Assembly (NCBI RefSeq): GCF_016881005.1
Contig: NZ_JACOPV010000002.1
Location: 248,001 to 312,000 of the forward strand
Source of the DNA: Pseudomonas arcuscaelestis
GTDB taxonomy: Bacteria; Pseudomonadota; Gammaproteobacteria; Pseudomonadales; Pseudomonadaceae
Length of the DNA stretch: 64,000 bases
Direction: 5' to 3'
A program made the translations under genes and the position numbers. Shown here piece by piece: positions 25,782-34,389 of this stretch (within the stretch, counting starts at the first letter, position 1; the number at the start of each line of letters is the position of its first letter). The notes under the pieces are model-generated. The model was not told the DNA's origin. It made no database searches and saw only the letters and a list, made by a program, of their open reading frames with translations.

Positions 25782-26426
25782 TCAACAGCCCTCTGTCAGG
25801 GTGAAGCGCTTACGGCCGCCCGCTTGCAGACCATCGACCCAAGCCTCGCAAATCTGCACGCCTTGTTCGGGCGTGAAGGTGCCGGGATTGAGCCCGGATT
25901 CCAGCCATAGGCCGTCGAGCAAGGCGCTCAGGCTAATGGCAGCCAGTTCGGCATTGAAGGCCTGCCAACCCTCCTGTGCTCCAAGGTCAGCCAACAGGCG
26001 ACCGAGTTCGTTGCGGTATTCACCGTAGGAGTGGTCGTGCACCTGGTTGATGGCCTCGGCGGTTTTCACCGCGCCCCAGAATGCCAGCCAGGCATCGAGC
26101 AGTTGCGGGTCGAGCAATTCGGCGCAGAACGATGCGCGAAAGAACGCCGACAGGCGCTCGCGAGCATTGGGTGCGGCTTGGGCCATTGCTTCGCGGATCA
26201 GCCCCATGACGCGTCCGGTAACGGCCATGTAGGCCTCCGCTACCAACTCATCCTTACCCGAATAGTGGTGACTGATCAGCCCCACCGACACACCCGCCTC
26301 GGCCGATATCTTGCGAATGGACGCGCCCTGGAAGCCATGGCGTTTCAAACATACCAGGGTTGCTTCGACCAGATTGGCCTTGCGCAACTCCGGCACCATA
26401 CGGCTGTAACGGGCTTCCTGGGACAT
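25782..26426 (-). CDS. TetR-family regulator, BetI-like
   Basis: A 214-residue regulator. The helix-turn-helix is at about 30-52 (ASIRKISAEAGVSVGLISHHYSGKDEL), and the SHHYSGKDEL ending plus the C-terminal pattern (LLDPQLLDAWLAFWGAVKT, SALLDGLWLESGL) resemble BetI, the choline-responsive repressor. The ligand may therefore be a small trimethylammonium or related compound (inference). The open frame extends 55 codons upstream with no start context, so the ATG at 26426 is used. An imperfect palindrome, GTTGAACAACTGTACAAC (26494-26511), lies 68 bp upstream and may be its own operator. It is downstream of the class II aldolase gene on the same strand. Confidence 0.83.
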   Translation of the reverse strand: MSQEARYSRMVPELRKANLVEATLVCLKRHGFQGASIRKISAEAGVSVGLISHHYSGKDELVAEAYMAVTGRVMGLIREAMAQAAPNARERLSAFFRASFCAELLDPQLLDAWLAFWGAVKTAEAINQVHDHSYGEYRNELGRLLADLGAQEGWQAFNAELAAISLSALLDGLWLESGLNPGTFTPEQGVQICEAWVDGLQAGGRKRFTLTEGC

Positions 26427-26493
26427 GGGCAGGTCTCGTGGGAATGGGTGTGATCGCAAGGCAGGTCCGCTCCTGCGGGTGCCCCTCGACACT

Positions 26494-26511
26494 GTTGAAC
26501 AACTGTACAAC
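26494..26511. promoter_or_regulatory. Palindromic candidate operator upstream of TetR gene
   Basis: GTTGAACAACTGTACAAC matches its own reverse complement at 14 of 18 positions. It sits in the 94-bp gap between the aldolase stop and the TetR start, a usual place for autorepression by TetR-family proteins. Confidence 0.3.
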
Positions 26512-26520
26512 AACTCCCAC

Positions 26521-27282
26521 TCAGTCGCGATAGCCGGGTGCCACTCTATCGAGCAGCCTGAGCAACGCCGCCCACGCCAGTTGCATGCCATCCGGATCGC
26601 TCAACTCCCCTTGTTTGAGCACCCGGGCCGGCTCGTTGAACTGGCGCTCGGTATGGGCGCAGACCGCGTCCGAGGGCAACATAATCTCACCCGCAGCTTG
26701 CGCCGCGAGCTGGATTTCGCAGGCTTTTTCAAGGTAGTACATGCGCAGGAACGCCTGGCTGACGCTCTCACCCACGGTGAGCAGGCCGTGATTGCGCAGC
26801 ATCAGTACCGACTTGTCGCCAAGGTCGTGAACCAGGCGCTGCTGCTCGTCCATGTCCAGGGCTACGCCCTCGTAGTCGTGATACGCGACCCTGCCATAGA
26901 ACTCCATGGAGATCTGGTTGACCGGCAGCAGCCCGCATTTGAGCGCTGCTACCGCGCAACCTGCCTTGGTGTGCGTGTGCAGCACGCACTGGGCATCTTC
27001 CCGGGCACCATGTATGGCGCTGTGGATGACGAAGCCGGCCGGATTGACCGGATAGGCCGAAGGCTCTACGGCATTGCCCTGCAGGTCGATCTTGACCAGG
27101 TTGGAGGCGCTGATTTCATCGAACATCAAGCCATAGGGGTTGATCAAGAAATGATGCTCGGGGCCGGGAATGCGTACCGAGATATGGGTGAAGATCAAAT
27201 CGGTCATGCGAAAGTGCGCGATCAGCCGGTAGCAGGCCGCCAGTTCTTCGCGCAGGCGCAATTCGTTTTCAGTCGGCGTCAT
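26521..27282 (-). CDS. Class II aldolase/adducin family protein
   Basis: A 253-residue protein of the class II aldolase family (fuculose-phosphate aldolase/epimerase fold). Metal ligands are visible as His102 and His104 in VLHTHTKAG and His165 in LRNHGLLTVG; the N-terminal MTDLIFTHISVRIPG and INPYGLMFDEISASNLVKID stretches are typical of the adducin-like subgroup whose members often decarboxylate or cleave small hydroxyacids. Exact substrate is not readable. It lies between the binding-protein gene (71 bp gap) and the TetR gene, all on the minus strand, and may belong to the same catabolic set as the flavoenzyme across the divergent promoter. Confidence 0.85.
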   Translation of the reverse strand: MTPTENELRLREELAACYRLIAHFRMTDLIFTHISVRIPGPEHHFLINPYGLMFDEISASNLVKIDLQGNAVEPSAYPVNPAGFVIHSAIHGAREDAQCVLHTHTKAGCAVAALKCGLLPVNQISMEFYGRVAYHDYEGVALDMDEQQRLVHDLGDKSVLMLRNHGLLTVGESVSQAFLRMYYLEKACEIQLAAQAAGEIMLPSDAVCAHTERQFNEPARVLKQGELSDPDGMQLAWAALLRLLDRVAPGYRD

Positions 27283-27353
27283 TGTTGTTGTTCTCAGGTA
27301 AGGGCTGGCCAGACAATAGGGCTGGACACCTGCCGGTGTCCAGCCATCGGCAT

Positions 27354-28391
27354 TTACTTGCTGGCCCAGGCGTTGAAGCGCTCTTCCAATTCGTCACCGT
27401 GGTCGACCCAGAACTCGACGTTCATCGCCAGGGCCCCCTCAAGGTTTTGCTTGGAGGTGGGCACCCAGTTGGCCAGCTTCGGATCCAGCTCCGCGGCTGC
27501 AACCGTATTGGTCGGCCCATAGGGGATTTCATTTACGTAACGCACTTGGGTATCAGGCTGGTTGGCGAAGGCAATCAAGCGTTTGGCCTGATCGACATGC
27601 TTGGAGCCCTTGATGATCGCCCAGTAGTCCATGCCATACAGGCTACCCGGCCAGACCAGCGCCATGGGGCTGCCCTGCTGGGCCGCGACCGCAACCCGGC
27701 CGCTGTAGGTCGAGGTCATTACCACGTCACCAGCGCTGAGCCACTGCGCCGGCTGCGCACCGGCTTCCCACCACTGGATATAAGGCTTGAGCTCAGTGAG
27801 CTTGGCAAAGGCGCGGTCGACACCTTGCTTGGTCGCCAGCACCTTGTAGACATCCTCGACCTTGACCCCGTCGGCCATTAGGGCAAATTCCAGGTTATAC
27901 ACCGCACGCTTGCGCAGGCCGCGCTTGCCGGGAGTTTTCTGCACGTCCCAGAAGTCGGCCCATGAGGTGGGCGCCTGAGCGAGTTTATTGCGGTCGTAGG
28001 CAATCGCCACGCTCCACACCAGTACCGCCGAGCCACATTCCTGGGCGGCATCGGGAATCAGTTGCTCGGCACGACCCATCTTTGCCCAATCGAGGTGTTC
28101 GTACATGCCCTCCTCGCAGCCGCGCATCAGGTCCGGGCCTTCGATCTGCACCAGGTCCCAGTCGACGTTGCCGGTATCGACCATCACTTTGATCCGGGCC
28201 ATTTCACCGTTGTATTCACTCTGGATCAGTTTGCTGCCGTCCTGGGCACTGAATGGCTGGAAGATCGCCGCATCCTGGGCTTTTTGGCCGGCACCGCCGT
28301 AGGCGACCACGACCATGTCCGGCGCCGCCTGGGCGCTGCCAAGGCCAAAGGCGAGCAGCCAGGGTGACAGTTTGAGCAGATTCGATGTCAT
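27354..28391 (-). CDS. ABC transporter substrate-binding protein, polyamine type, without transporter
   Basis: A 345-residue periplasmic binding protein of family 1 (PotD-like). Signal peptide: residues 1-20 (MTSNLLKLSPWLLAFGLGSA) with cleavage likely after AQA. Mature features include VVAYGGAGQKAQDAAIF, SEYNGEMARIKVMVDTGNVDWDLVQIEG and the KTPGKRGLRKRAVYNLEFALMADGV hinge common in putrescine/spermidine-type binding proteins. No permease or ATPase gene is adjacent, so it is orphan in this window. The frame is open 28 codons upstream, but the ATG at 28391 has GAGGA 8 nt before it and starts the signal peptide. It is divergent from the flavoenzyme gene. Confidence 0.87.
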   Translation of the reverse strand: MTSNLLKLSPWLLAFGLGSAQAAPDMVVVAYGGAGQKAQDAAIFQPFSAQDGSKLIQSEYNGEMARIKVMVDTGNVDWDLVQIEGPDLMRGCEEGMYEHLDWAKMGRAEQLIPDAAQECGSAVLVWSVAIAYDRNKLAQAPTSWADFWDVQKTPGKRGLRKRAVYNLEFALMADGVKVEDVYKVLATKQGVDRAFAKLTELKPYIQWWEAGAQPAQWLSAGDVVMTSTYSGRVAVAAQQGSPMALVWPGSLYGMDYWAIIKGSKHVDQAKRLIAFANQPDTQVRYVNEIPYGPTNTVAAAELDPKLANWVPTSKQNLEGALAMNVEFWVDHGDELEERFNAWASK

Positions 28392-28493
28392 CGGTGATTC
28401 CTCATGCTGGTACCGCGCTGGGCGCGGTCCTTTTTCTTGTTGTTGGTGAGGTTCGCCCCAGGACTCGGGGTGCATCGAAAACTAGTCAATGGC

Positions 28494-28522
28494 CAGTAAA
28501 AAAACAAGTTGATTTTTTACTG
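28494..28522. promoter_or_regulatory. Perfect palindrome in divergent promoter region
   Basis: CAGTAAAAAA (28494-28503) and TTTTTTACTG (28513-28522) are perfect 10-bp inverted arms with a 9-nt centre. The site lies between divergent starts at 28391 and 28577, and overlaps a TTGATT (28509-28514) that, with TTTATA 18 nt on, could form the plus-strand promoter. The likely binder is the XRE-cupin or BetI-like regulator nearby. Confidence 0.5.
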
Positions 28523-28576
28523 CTGGTACACTTTTATAGAAAAATAAAAACTACAACCCGCTGGAGCCTGTACGCC

Positions 28577-30526
28577 ATGTCGACCTTCAAGCACCTGTTC
28601 GAACCGCTGCACATCCGTGGCAAACGCCTGAAGAATCGCATTATGTCCAGCGGACACGACACCTCGATCCCCACCGATAACCTGGTCAACGAACGCCTGA
28701 TCGCCTACCACAAGGCCCGCGCCGAAGGCGGTGTAGGCCTGATTGTGCTGCAAGTGGCCGGAGTGCACGACAGTGCGCGCTACACCTCCCATGTGTTGAT
28801 GGCCACCGACGATGCCTGCATCGAGGGTTACCGTCGCCTCGCCGACACCTGCCATGCCCATGGCACCGTGGTGCTGTCGCAGATTTTTCACCCCGGCCGG
28901 GAAATCATGGAGTCCAGCGATGGCCTGCTGGCAGTGGCCTACTCCGCTTCGGCGGTGCCCAATGAACGCTTCCGGGTCATGCCGCGCGCCCTGGATCAGG
29001 CGATGATCGACGAAATCGTCCAGGGCTACGCCGATGCCGCCCACCGCCTGCACCAGGCCGGGCTCGATGGCGTGGAAGTGGTCGCCAGCCACGGTTATCT
29101 GCCCGCGCAGTTCATCAACCCTCGGGTCAACCGTCGCACCGATGGCTATAACGGCGAGCTTGAACAGCGCTTGCGCTTTGTCCGTGAAGTGATTGCTGCA
29201 GTGCGCGCCGCGACCTCGCCTGACTTCATCATCGGCCTGCGTATCAGCGCCGACGAGCGTGATGCCGAAGGCCTGAACGAAGACGAATCCTTGGCCGCGG
29301 TGCAGGCACTGCAAACGGCGTTGGACTATGTGCATATCGTCGCGGGCACTTCGGCCTCGCTCGGGGGCGCCGTGCATATCGTCCCGCCGATGGCCATCGA
29401 AGCTGCGTACCTGGCCCGTGAAGCCGGCACCTTCAAGGCCAGCCTGGCAATTCCCCTGTTCGTCACCGGGCGTATCAACCAGCCCCAGGAAGCTGAACTG
29501 ATTCTTGCCCGTGGCCAGGCCGATGTCTGCGGCATGACCCGCGCACTCATCTGCGACCCGCAGATGCCGAACAAGACCGACAGCGGCCATGCCGAGGATG
29601 TTCGCGCCTGCATTGCCTGCAACCAGGCCTGTATCGGCCACTTTCACCGCGGCCTGCCGATTTCCTGCATTCAGCACCCGGAAACCGGGCGGGAACAGCA
29701 ATTCGGTCAACTGCAAACTGCGCCAATGCGCAAACGCGTGATGGTTGCCGGGGGTGGCCCGGCTGGCATGAAGGCCGCCGCGGTGGCCGCCGCCCGTGGG
29801 CATGCAGTCACCCTGTACGAAGCCAGTGCGCAATTGGGCGGCCAGGTGCAATTGGCGCAATTGCTGCCGCGACGCGCCGAATTCGGCGGCGCCAGCACCA
29901 ACCTGCAACGGGAGATGCAACTGGCCGGTGTCGAGGTGCTACGCAACACCCGCGTGGATCGTGCCCTGGTTGAGCGTGAAAAACCGGATGTGGTAATCGT
30001 TGCTACCGGTGCCGAACCCTACTGGCCGGCCTTCGAGCGCGGTGGTGAACTGCAGGTGGTCGACGCCTGGCAGGTGCTGCGTGATGAAGTCAGCCTTGGC
30101 CGCTCAGTGCTGGTGGTGGACTGGCGCTGTGACTGGATCGGCCCTGGCATCGCCGAACGCCTGGTACGTGCCGGGCATCAGGTGCAGTTGGCCGTCAATG
30201 GCACGCACTGCGGCGAAAGCCTGCCGCTGTACGTGCGCGACCAGATGGCCGGAGAGCTACATAAACTCGGCATTGCCATCACCCCTTACGCCCGCCTCTA
30301 CGGATGCGATGACAACACTGTGTACCTGCAACACACCGCCAGCGGCGAGCCGATGATCTTCGAGAACATCGATACCCTGGTGCTGTGCCAGGGTCATCAG
30401 CCGGTCGATACCTTGGTCGACGAGCTTGAAGGTCTGGTGGAAGTGAAGCGTATCGGTGACTGCCTGGCCCCGCGCACTGCCGAAGAGGCCATTTACGAAG
30501 GATTGAAGGTCGCCTGGACGCTCTGA
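28577..30526 (+). CDS. Trimethylamine-dehydrogenase/2,4-dienoyl-CoA-reductase-type flavoenzyme
   Basis: A 649-residue iron-sulfur flavoprotein. Residues 1-335 form the old-yellow-enzyme barrel (FMN); the 4Fe-4S cysteines are Cys345, Cys348, Cys352 and Cys364 (CxxCxxxC...C); residues 385-649 form the FAD/NAD-binding module with AGGGPAG (391-397). Related enzymes demethylate amines (trimethylamine, dimethylglycine subunit DgcA, N-methylproline StcD) or reduce dienoyl-CoA. The nearby BetI-like regulator and PotD-like binding protein favour an N-methylated amine substrate, while the following enoyl-CoA hydratase would fit a dienoyl-CoA; I cannot choose. The frame is open 64 codons upstream but through the promoter region, so the ATG at 28577 is used. 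Confidence 0.85.
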   Translation: MSTFKHLFEPLHIRGKRLKNRIMSSGHDTSIPTDNLVNERLIAYHKARAEGGVGLIVLQVAGVHDSARYTSHVLMATDDACIEGYRRLADTCHAHGTVVLSQIFHPGREIMESSDGLLAVAYSASAVPNERFRVMPRALDQAMIDEIVQGYADAAHRLHQAGLDGVEVVASHGYLPAQFINPRVNRRTDGYNGELEQRLRFVREVIAAVRAATSPDFIIGLRISADERDAEGLNEDESLAAVQALQTALDYVHIVAGTSASLGGAVHIVPPMAIEAAYLAREAGTFKASLAIPLFVTGRINQPQEAELILARGQADVCGMTRALICDPQMPNKTDSGHAEDVRACIACNQACIGHFHRGLPISCIQHPETGREQQFGQLQTAPMRKRVMVAGGGPAGMKAAAVAAARGHAVTLYEASAQLGGQVQLAQLLPRRAEFGGASTNLQREMQLAGVEVLRNTRVDRALVEREKPDVVIVATGAEPYWPAFERGGELQVVDAWQVLRDEVSLGRSVLVVDWRCDWIGPGIAERLVRAGHQVQLAVNGTHCGESLPLYVRDQMAGELHKLGIAITPYARLYGCDDNTVYLQHTASGEPMIFENIDTLVLCQGHQPVDTLVDELEGLVEVKRIGDCLAPRTAEEAIYEGLKVAWTL

Positions 30527-30573
30527 GCCTGTTTATACTCCGGGGCTTTGCAGCGTGCGGTTCGGAGCACCCC

Positions 30574-31188
30574 ATGAGCAACAGCAGCAAGATGCCGCAC
30601 GCCAGCGCCGTCCCCCATCAGGATGGCACTGGTGCCCCGCAGTTTCTCGGCACCCGCATTCGCGGCCTGCGTAAACGCCGGGGCATGACCCTGGCAGAGT
30701 TGGCCCGGCAGAGCGAGTTGACCGCAGGCTACATCAGCCAGCTTGAACGCAATTTGTCCTACCCTTCGATTCCGGCGCTGTTCAACATCGCCCGCAGCCT
30801 GGGCGTGACCATTCAGTGGTTTTTTGCCAGCGAGACCAGCACCGACCCGCAGGACAACGGCTATGTCGTGCGCAAAAACAGCCGCCTGAGCGTGCATTAT
30901 GAAGATGGCATTGTTGATCAGTTGCTGACCCCGCAGCCCAACCGCGAGCTGGAAATGCTCCACTCGCGCTTCCCGCCTGGCACCTACAGCCAACAAAGCT
31001 ACAGCCATGATGGCGAAGAAGCCGGCTACCTGCTGTCCGGCAGTTTCGAGCTTTGGGTGGGTGAGCGTTACTTCCAGCTCAACGAAGGCGACAGTTTCAG
31101 CTACTCCAGCCAGGAGCCGCACCGTTACGGCAACCCAGGCGAAGTCGATGCTGTGGTGATCTGGGTGATCACACCACCCACTTTCTGA
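30574..31188 (+). CDS. XRE-family regulator with cupin domain
   Basis: A 204-residue regulator with an N-terminal Xre/Cro helix-turn-helix at about 27-82 (GTRIRGLRKRRGMTLAELARQSELTAGYISQLERNLSYPSIPAL) and a C-terminal cupin_2 barrel at about 130-200 (EEAGYLLSGSFELWVGERYFQLNEGDSFSYSSQEPHRYGNPG). This PuuR-like class usually represses a neighbouring catabolic operon and is released by a small metabolite bound in the cupin. It lies 47 bp after the flavoenzyme gene on the same strand, with CGGAG 8 nt before its ATG. The palindrome at 28494-28522 is its best candidate operator. Confidence 0.88.
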   Translation: MSNSSKMPHASAVPHQDGTGAPQFLGTRIRGLRKRRGMTLAELARQSELTAGYISQLERNLSYPSIPALFNIARSLGVTIQWFFASETSTDPQDNGYVVRKNSRLSVHYEDGIVDQLLTPQPNRELEMLHSRFPPGTYSQQSYSHDGEEAGYLLSGSFELWVGERYFQLNEGDSFSYSSQEPHRYGNPGEVDAVVIWVITPPTF

Positions 31189-31218
31189 ATCCAACGACAA
31201 GAACAACAAAGGCTTGCC

Positions 31219-31965
31219 ATGAACAACCTGATAATTCACGACCTGAACAACGGCTTGTTGACCCTGACCTTCAATCGGCCAGACAAGCTCAATGCCATGA
31301 ACAGTGCAATGTATACCCAACTGGCCGACCTGCTGTTGGCGGCGGATGAAGACCCACGGGTAGACGTCATCATCATCACCGGTGGTGCCCAGTGCTTCAG
31401 CGCAGGCAATGACCTCAAGGACTTTCTCGACAACCCACCCAGCGACATGGACAGCCCGGTGTTTCGCCTGATGCGCATTGTCATGGCACTGGACAAGCCG
31501 TTGATTGCCGCAGTTTCCGGGGCTGCCATTGGTATCGGCACTACCCTGCTGCTGCATTGCGACCAGGTGCTGGTCAGCCGTACAGCCAAACTGCGCATGC
31601 CGTTTGTACCCCTGGGATTATGCCCGGAATTCGGTTCCAGCCTGTTGCTGCCACGACTGCTTGGCCATGCCCGCGCTGCGCGGTTGTTGTTGTGCAATGA
31701 GTTGCTCAATGGTGAGCAAGCGCTGCAATGGGGGCTGGCCAATGAGCTGCATGACGACGGCGAGCAATGCCTGAACGCTGCCGTACAATTGGCCCAGCGC
31801 CTGCAAAGCCTGCCGCAGGAAGCGTTGCGGGTCAGCAAACGCTTACTCAAGGACACACACCGCCAAGAACTGGATGCCTGCGTACGCCGCGAAGGCCTGC
31901 TGTTCATCGAGCGTTTGCACACCCCGCAAGCCCAGGCTGCACTGCGTGCGCTGGTCAAGGACTGA
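31219..31965 (+). CDS. Enoyl-CoA hydratase/isomerase (crotonase)
   Basis: A 248-residue crotonase with CFSAGNDLKDFL (about 59-70) and AVSGAAIGIGTTLLLHCDQVLVS (93-115) forming the oxyanion hole, and MPFVPLGLCPEFGSSLLLPRLLG where classic hydratases carry the second glutamate (Glu in CPEFGS). The LCPEFGSS pattern is nearer to delta3-delta2-enoyl-CoA isomerase-type crotonases than to hydratases. It starts 30 bp after the XRE-cupin gene and is probably the last gene of the flavoenzyme transcript. Substrate is unknown. Confidence 0.83.
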   Translation: MNNLIIHDLNNGLLTLTFNRPDKLNAMNSAMYTQLADLLLAADEDPRVDVIIITGGAQCFSAGNDLKDFLDNPPSDMDSPVFRLMRIVMALDKPLIAAVSGAAIGIGTTLLLHCDQVLVSRTAKLRMPFVPLGLCPEFGSSLLLPRLLGHARAARLLLCNELLNGEQALQWGLANELHDDGEQCLNAAVQLAQRLQSLPQEALRVSKRLLKDTHRQELDACVRREGLLFIERLHTPQAQAALRALVKD

Positions 31966-32102
31966 GCCTGCCGGTCTAGAGGTGGAAGTTCGCTTGCCCC
32001 GCACTCAGCAGCGTTTCACAGGCACCTCGACCACCAACCGCACCTCGTCATAACTGCCATCAAACTGGCCGACCTCGGCGCAGCGGTTATAGACGAGGGG
32101 GC

Positions 32103-32312
32103 CGCGACCAAGATGTGGAAATCGCCACCGAAGCGGCGTTTCTCGACGGTGGCAGCAACACCGTGGTCGCCCAAGTGGTACGCAAAGGCGCTGGCAGGGA
32201 GCTGGAAAACGACGCCACCAAACTGAGCACGGAGGACGTCAAGCCGGTACTCGACAGTTGGGCCACCGACATGCGCCACAGCTTCGTCAAGTTCAACAAC
32301 GAAGTGCGCTAG
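32103..32312 (+). pseudogene. Remnant of DUF3313-like lipoprotein gene (C-terminal part)
   Basis: The frame encodes RDQDVEIATEAAFLD and continues to WATDMRHSFVKFNNEVR before a stop at 32310-32312. The pattern of a strand pair, a charged loop, and a final amphipathic helix with Trp resembles the C-terminal part of DUF3313 lipoproteins. No start, lipobox or N-terminal two thirds exist upstream. Upstream at 32005-32100 a different short frame on the minus strand ends in EVRLVVEVPVKRC, as if the tail of a second gene abuts it. The area therefore looks like a deletion scar between two degraded genes. Identification is tentative. Confidence 0.35.
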
Positions 32313-32716
32313 TCACTCAACTTACTGTCTATGACAATGCTGCCACTGAGCAGCTTGTGCACTGGACAGGCATTGGCGATTCCCAGCAAACGCTCACGCT
32401 GCGCCGCATCGAGATCACCGTGTAGCTCAATGACACGTTTGATTTCGGTGCGCATGGGCGTGGTTTTCTCTTCTTTGACAATATCCAGTTGCACATGCAC
32501 ATGCTGCAGCGGCCACTCCTTGCGCTTGGCATACATCGACAGTGTAATCGCAGTGCATGCACCCAGCGCCGAGAGGAGCAACTGATGAGGGTTGGGGCCA
32601 GTATCGTGGCCACCAAGCGCCTGATTTTCATCCGCCAGCCACTGATGGGCACCAGCAGACAGGTTGACGGTGTAGGGAATCTCACCCAGCTCGGCGTGGA
32701 CGGTCGAATCGCTCAT
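32309..32716 (-). CDS. OsmC-family peroxiredoxin-like protein
   Basis: A 135-residue OsmC/Ohr-fold protein. The fold signatures are GPNPHQLLLSALGACTAITLSMYAKRK (catalytic Cys in GACT) and the second cysteine in ANACPVHKLL, the two-cysteine arrangement of thiol-dependent peroxidases (the YhfA-like/OsmC subgroup). It would reduce organic hydroperoxides, or act as an uncharacterised redox protein. The frame extends 20 codons upstream; the ATG at 32716 begins the conserved part. Its stop overlaps the plus-strand remnant's stop by two bases. Confidence 0.85.
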   Translation of the reverse strand: MSDSTVHAELGEIPYTVNLSAGAHQWLADENQALGGHDTGPNPHQLLLSALGACTAITLSMYAKRKEWPLQHVHVQLDIVKEEKTTPMRTEIKRVIELHGDLDAAQRERLLGIANACPVHKLLSGSIVIDSKLSD

Positions 32717-32863
32717 CTGCAGCAGCTTCCTTTGCGGTGCCCAAGCCAAAAGGGCCTGGCGCGAGAGTGTTAACACTAGCGTCGCAGCGTAAGCATGGGA
32801 AGGGCCGTTTCAGTCCAAACATGACTCAGAACAGGCACTGGTCAATCGCGGCGCAGACTGGCT

Positions 32864-34243
32864 TCAGCATTCGACAAAAGCCACGGCCAAGCCACCACGC
32901 GAGGTTTCCTTGTAGTTGGCATGCATATCCGCCCCTGTATCACGCATGGTTCGAATAACCCGGTCCAAGGAAATGAAGTGCTCACCATCACCGCGCAACG
33001 CCATCTGCACAGCGTTGATGGCCTTGACCGCAGCAATCGCATTACGCTCGATACACGGCACCTGAACCAGCCCGCCGACTGGGTCACAGGTCAGACCCAA
33101 ATTATGCTCCAGCGCGATTTCCGCTGCGTTTTCCAGCTGCATCGGCGTGGCCCCCAGCACCTCGGCAAGCCCTGCTGCAGCCATGGAGCACGCAGACCCC
33201 ACCTCCCCCTGACAACCCACTTCAGCACCGGATATCGATGCATTCTTTTTGCACAGGATCCCCACGGCAGCAGCACTGAGCAGGAAGTCGACCACATCGC
33301 TGTCGCAGGCATCGGGGTTGAACTTCATGTAATAGTGCAGCACCGCCGGAATGATCCCGGCCGCACCATTGGTAGGTGCAGTCACCATCCGCCCGCCGGC
33401 AGCGTTCTCTTCGTTGACCGCCAAGGCAAACAGGTTGACCCACTCCAGCGCCCCCAACGTCGAACCGATCACATTCGGCTTGCCCAACTCCTGCAGGCTA
33501 CGGTGCAGCTTGGCAGCGCGACGCTTGACCTTAAGCCCACCCGGCAGAACGCCCTCGTTGCGCAGGCCATTGTCGACGCACTCGCGCATAACCCGCCAGA
33601 GTTCGAGCAGGCCGCTGCGAACGTCAGCCTCCGTACGCCAGGCTCGTTCATTGGCCATCATCAGTTCACTGACGCGCAACTTGTGCTGTTTACATAACGC
33701 CAGCAGCTGTGCTGCGCTGCTGAAGTCATAGGGCAACTGCACCGACTGATCTACATTGCCATCACCGCTGGCCAACTGCCCCGCTTCGACAATAAATCCA
33801 CCGCCCACCGAGTAATAGGTTTGCTGCAGCAACAGTTTGCTTGCACTGCTGGCTTCCAGGGTCATGGCATTGGGGTGGTATGGCAGGCTTTCATCGAGCA
33901 GCAACAAGTCACGATCACACGCGAAGGCAACCGGGTGACGGCCATCGAGTTGCAGTACCTGAGTGTCGAGCAACTGCTTGATCAGCGGCTCAATGCGCTG
34001 CGGTTCGATCTGGTCGGGCCACTCACCCATCAAGCCAAGCAAAGTAGCGCGGTCGGTAGCGTGGCCCACCCCGGTAGCCGAAAGCGAGCCGTACAAACGA
34101 ACCTCTACGCGACTGACCTGCTCCAACAGCCCCTGCTCGCGCAACGTTTGTGCGAAGGTCGCCGCCGCCCGCATCGGGCCCACGGTATGAGAGCTCGATG
34201 GCCCGATACCCACCTTGAAAAGATCGAAAACACTGATAGCCAT
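32864..34243 (-). CDS. sdaA: L-serine dehydratase (single-chain, 4Fe-4S)
   Basis: A 459-residue L-serine ammonia-lyase in which the beta and alpha domains are joined. The N-terminal domain starts with [24 protein letters not shown]; the C-terminal catalytic part carries the iron-sulfur cysteines in [35 protein letters not shown] and the final ECs, together with SHTVGP and [17 protein letters not shown]. It deaminates L-serine to pyruvate in the cytosol. The frame is open 42 codons upstream, but the ATG at 34243 matches the family N terminus. It is divergent from a LysR-type gene (146 bp apart), which probably controls it. Confidence 0.9.
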   Translation of the reverse strand: MAISVFDLFKVGIGPSSSHTVGPMRAAATFAQTLREQGLLEQVSRVEVRLYGSLSATGVGHATDRATLLGLMGEWPDQIEPQRIEPLIKQLLDTQVLQLDGRHPVAFACDRDLLLLDESLPYHPNAMTLEASSASKLLLQQTYYSVGGGFIVEAGQLASGDGNVDQSVQLPYDFSSAAQLLALCKQHKLRVSELMMANERAWRTEADVRSGLLELWRVMRECVDNGLRNEGVLPGGLKVKRRAAKLHRSLQELGKPNVIGSTLGALEWVNLFALAVNEENAAGGRMVTAPTNGAAGIIPAVLHYYMKFNPDACDSDVVDFLLSAAAVGILCKKNASISGAEVGCQGEVGSACSMAAAGLAEVLGATPMQLENAAEIALEHNLGLTCDPVGGLVQVPCIERNAIAAVKAINAVQMALRGDGEHFISLDRVIRTMRDTGADMHANYKETSRGGLAVAFVEC

Positions 34244-34389
34244 ACTAATGCCTGCACGCTCAAGCGACGAATGCCATGCTGAGGTGGTGTGAAAAAATTG
34301 AAGGGTGTCGCGAAGTTGCGCGATACTGCCCGGACTCGATGGCATTGACCAACGAAAATTCCTAAGCAAGCCTTTAGCAGAACTAAACG

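Noticed and set aside
28517..29920. A 467-codon minus-strand frame
   Set aside because: It is antisense to the flavoenzyme gene, whose cofactor and Fe-S motifs are intact.
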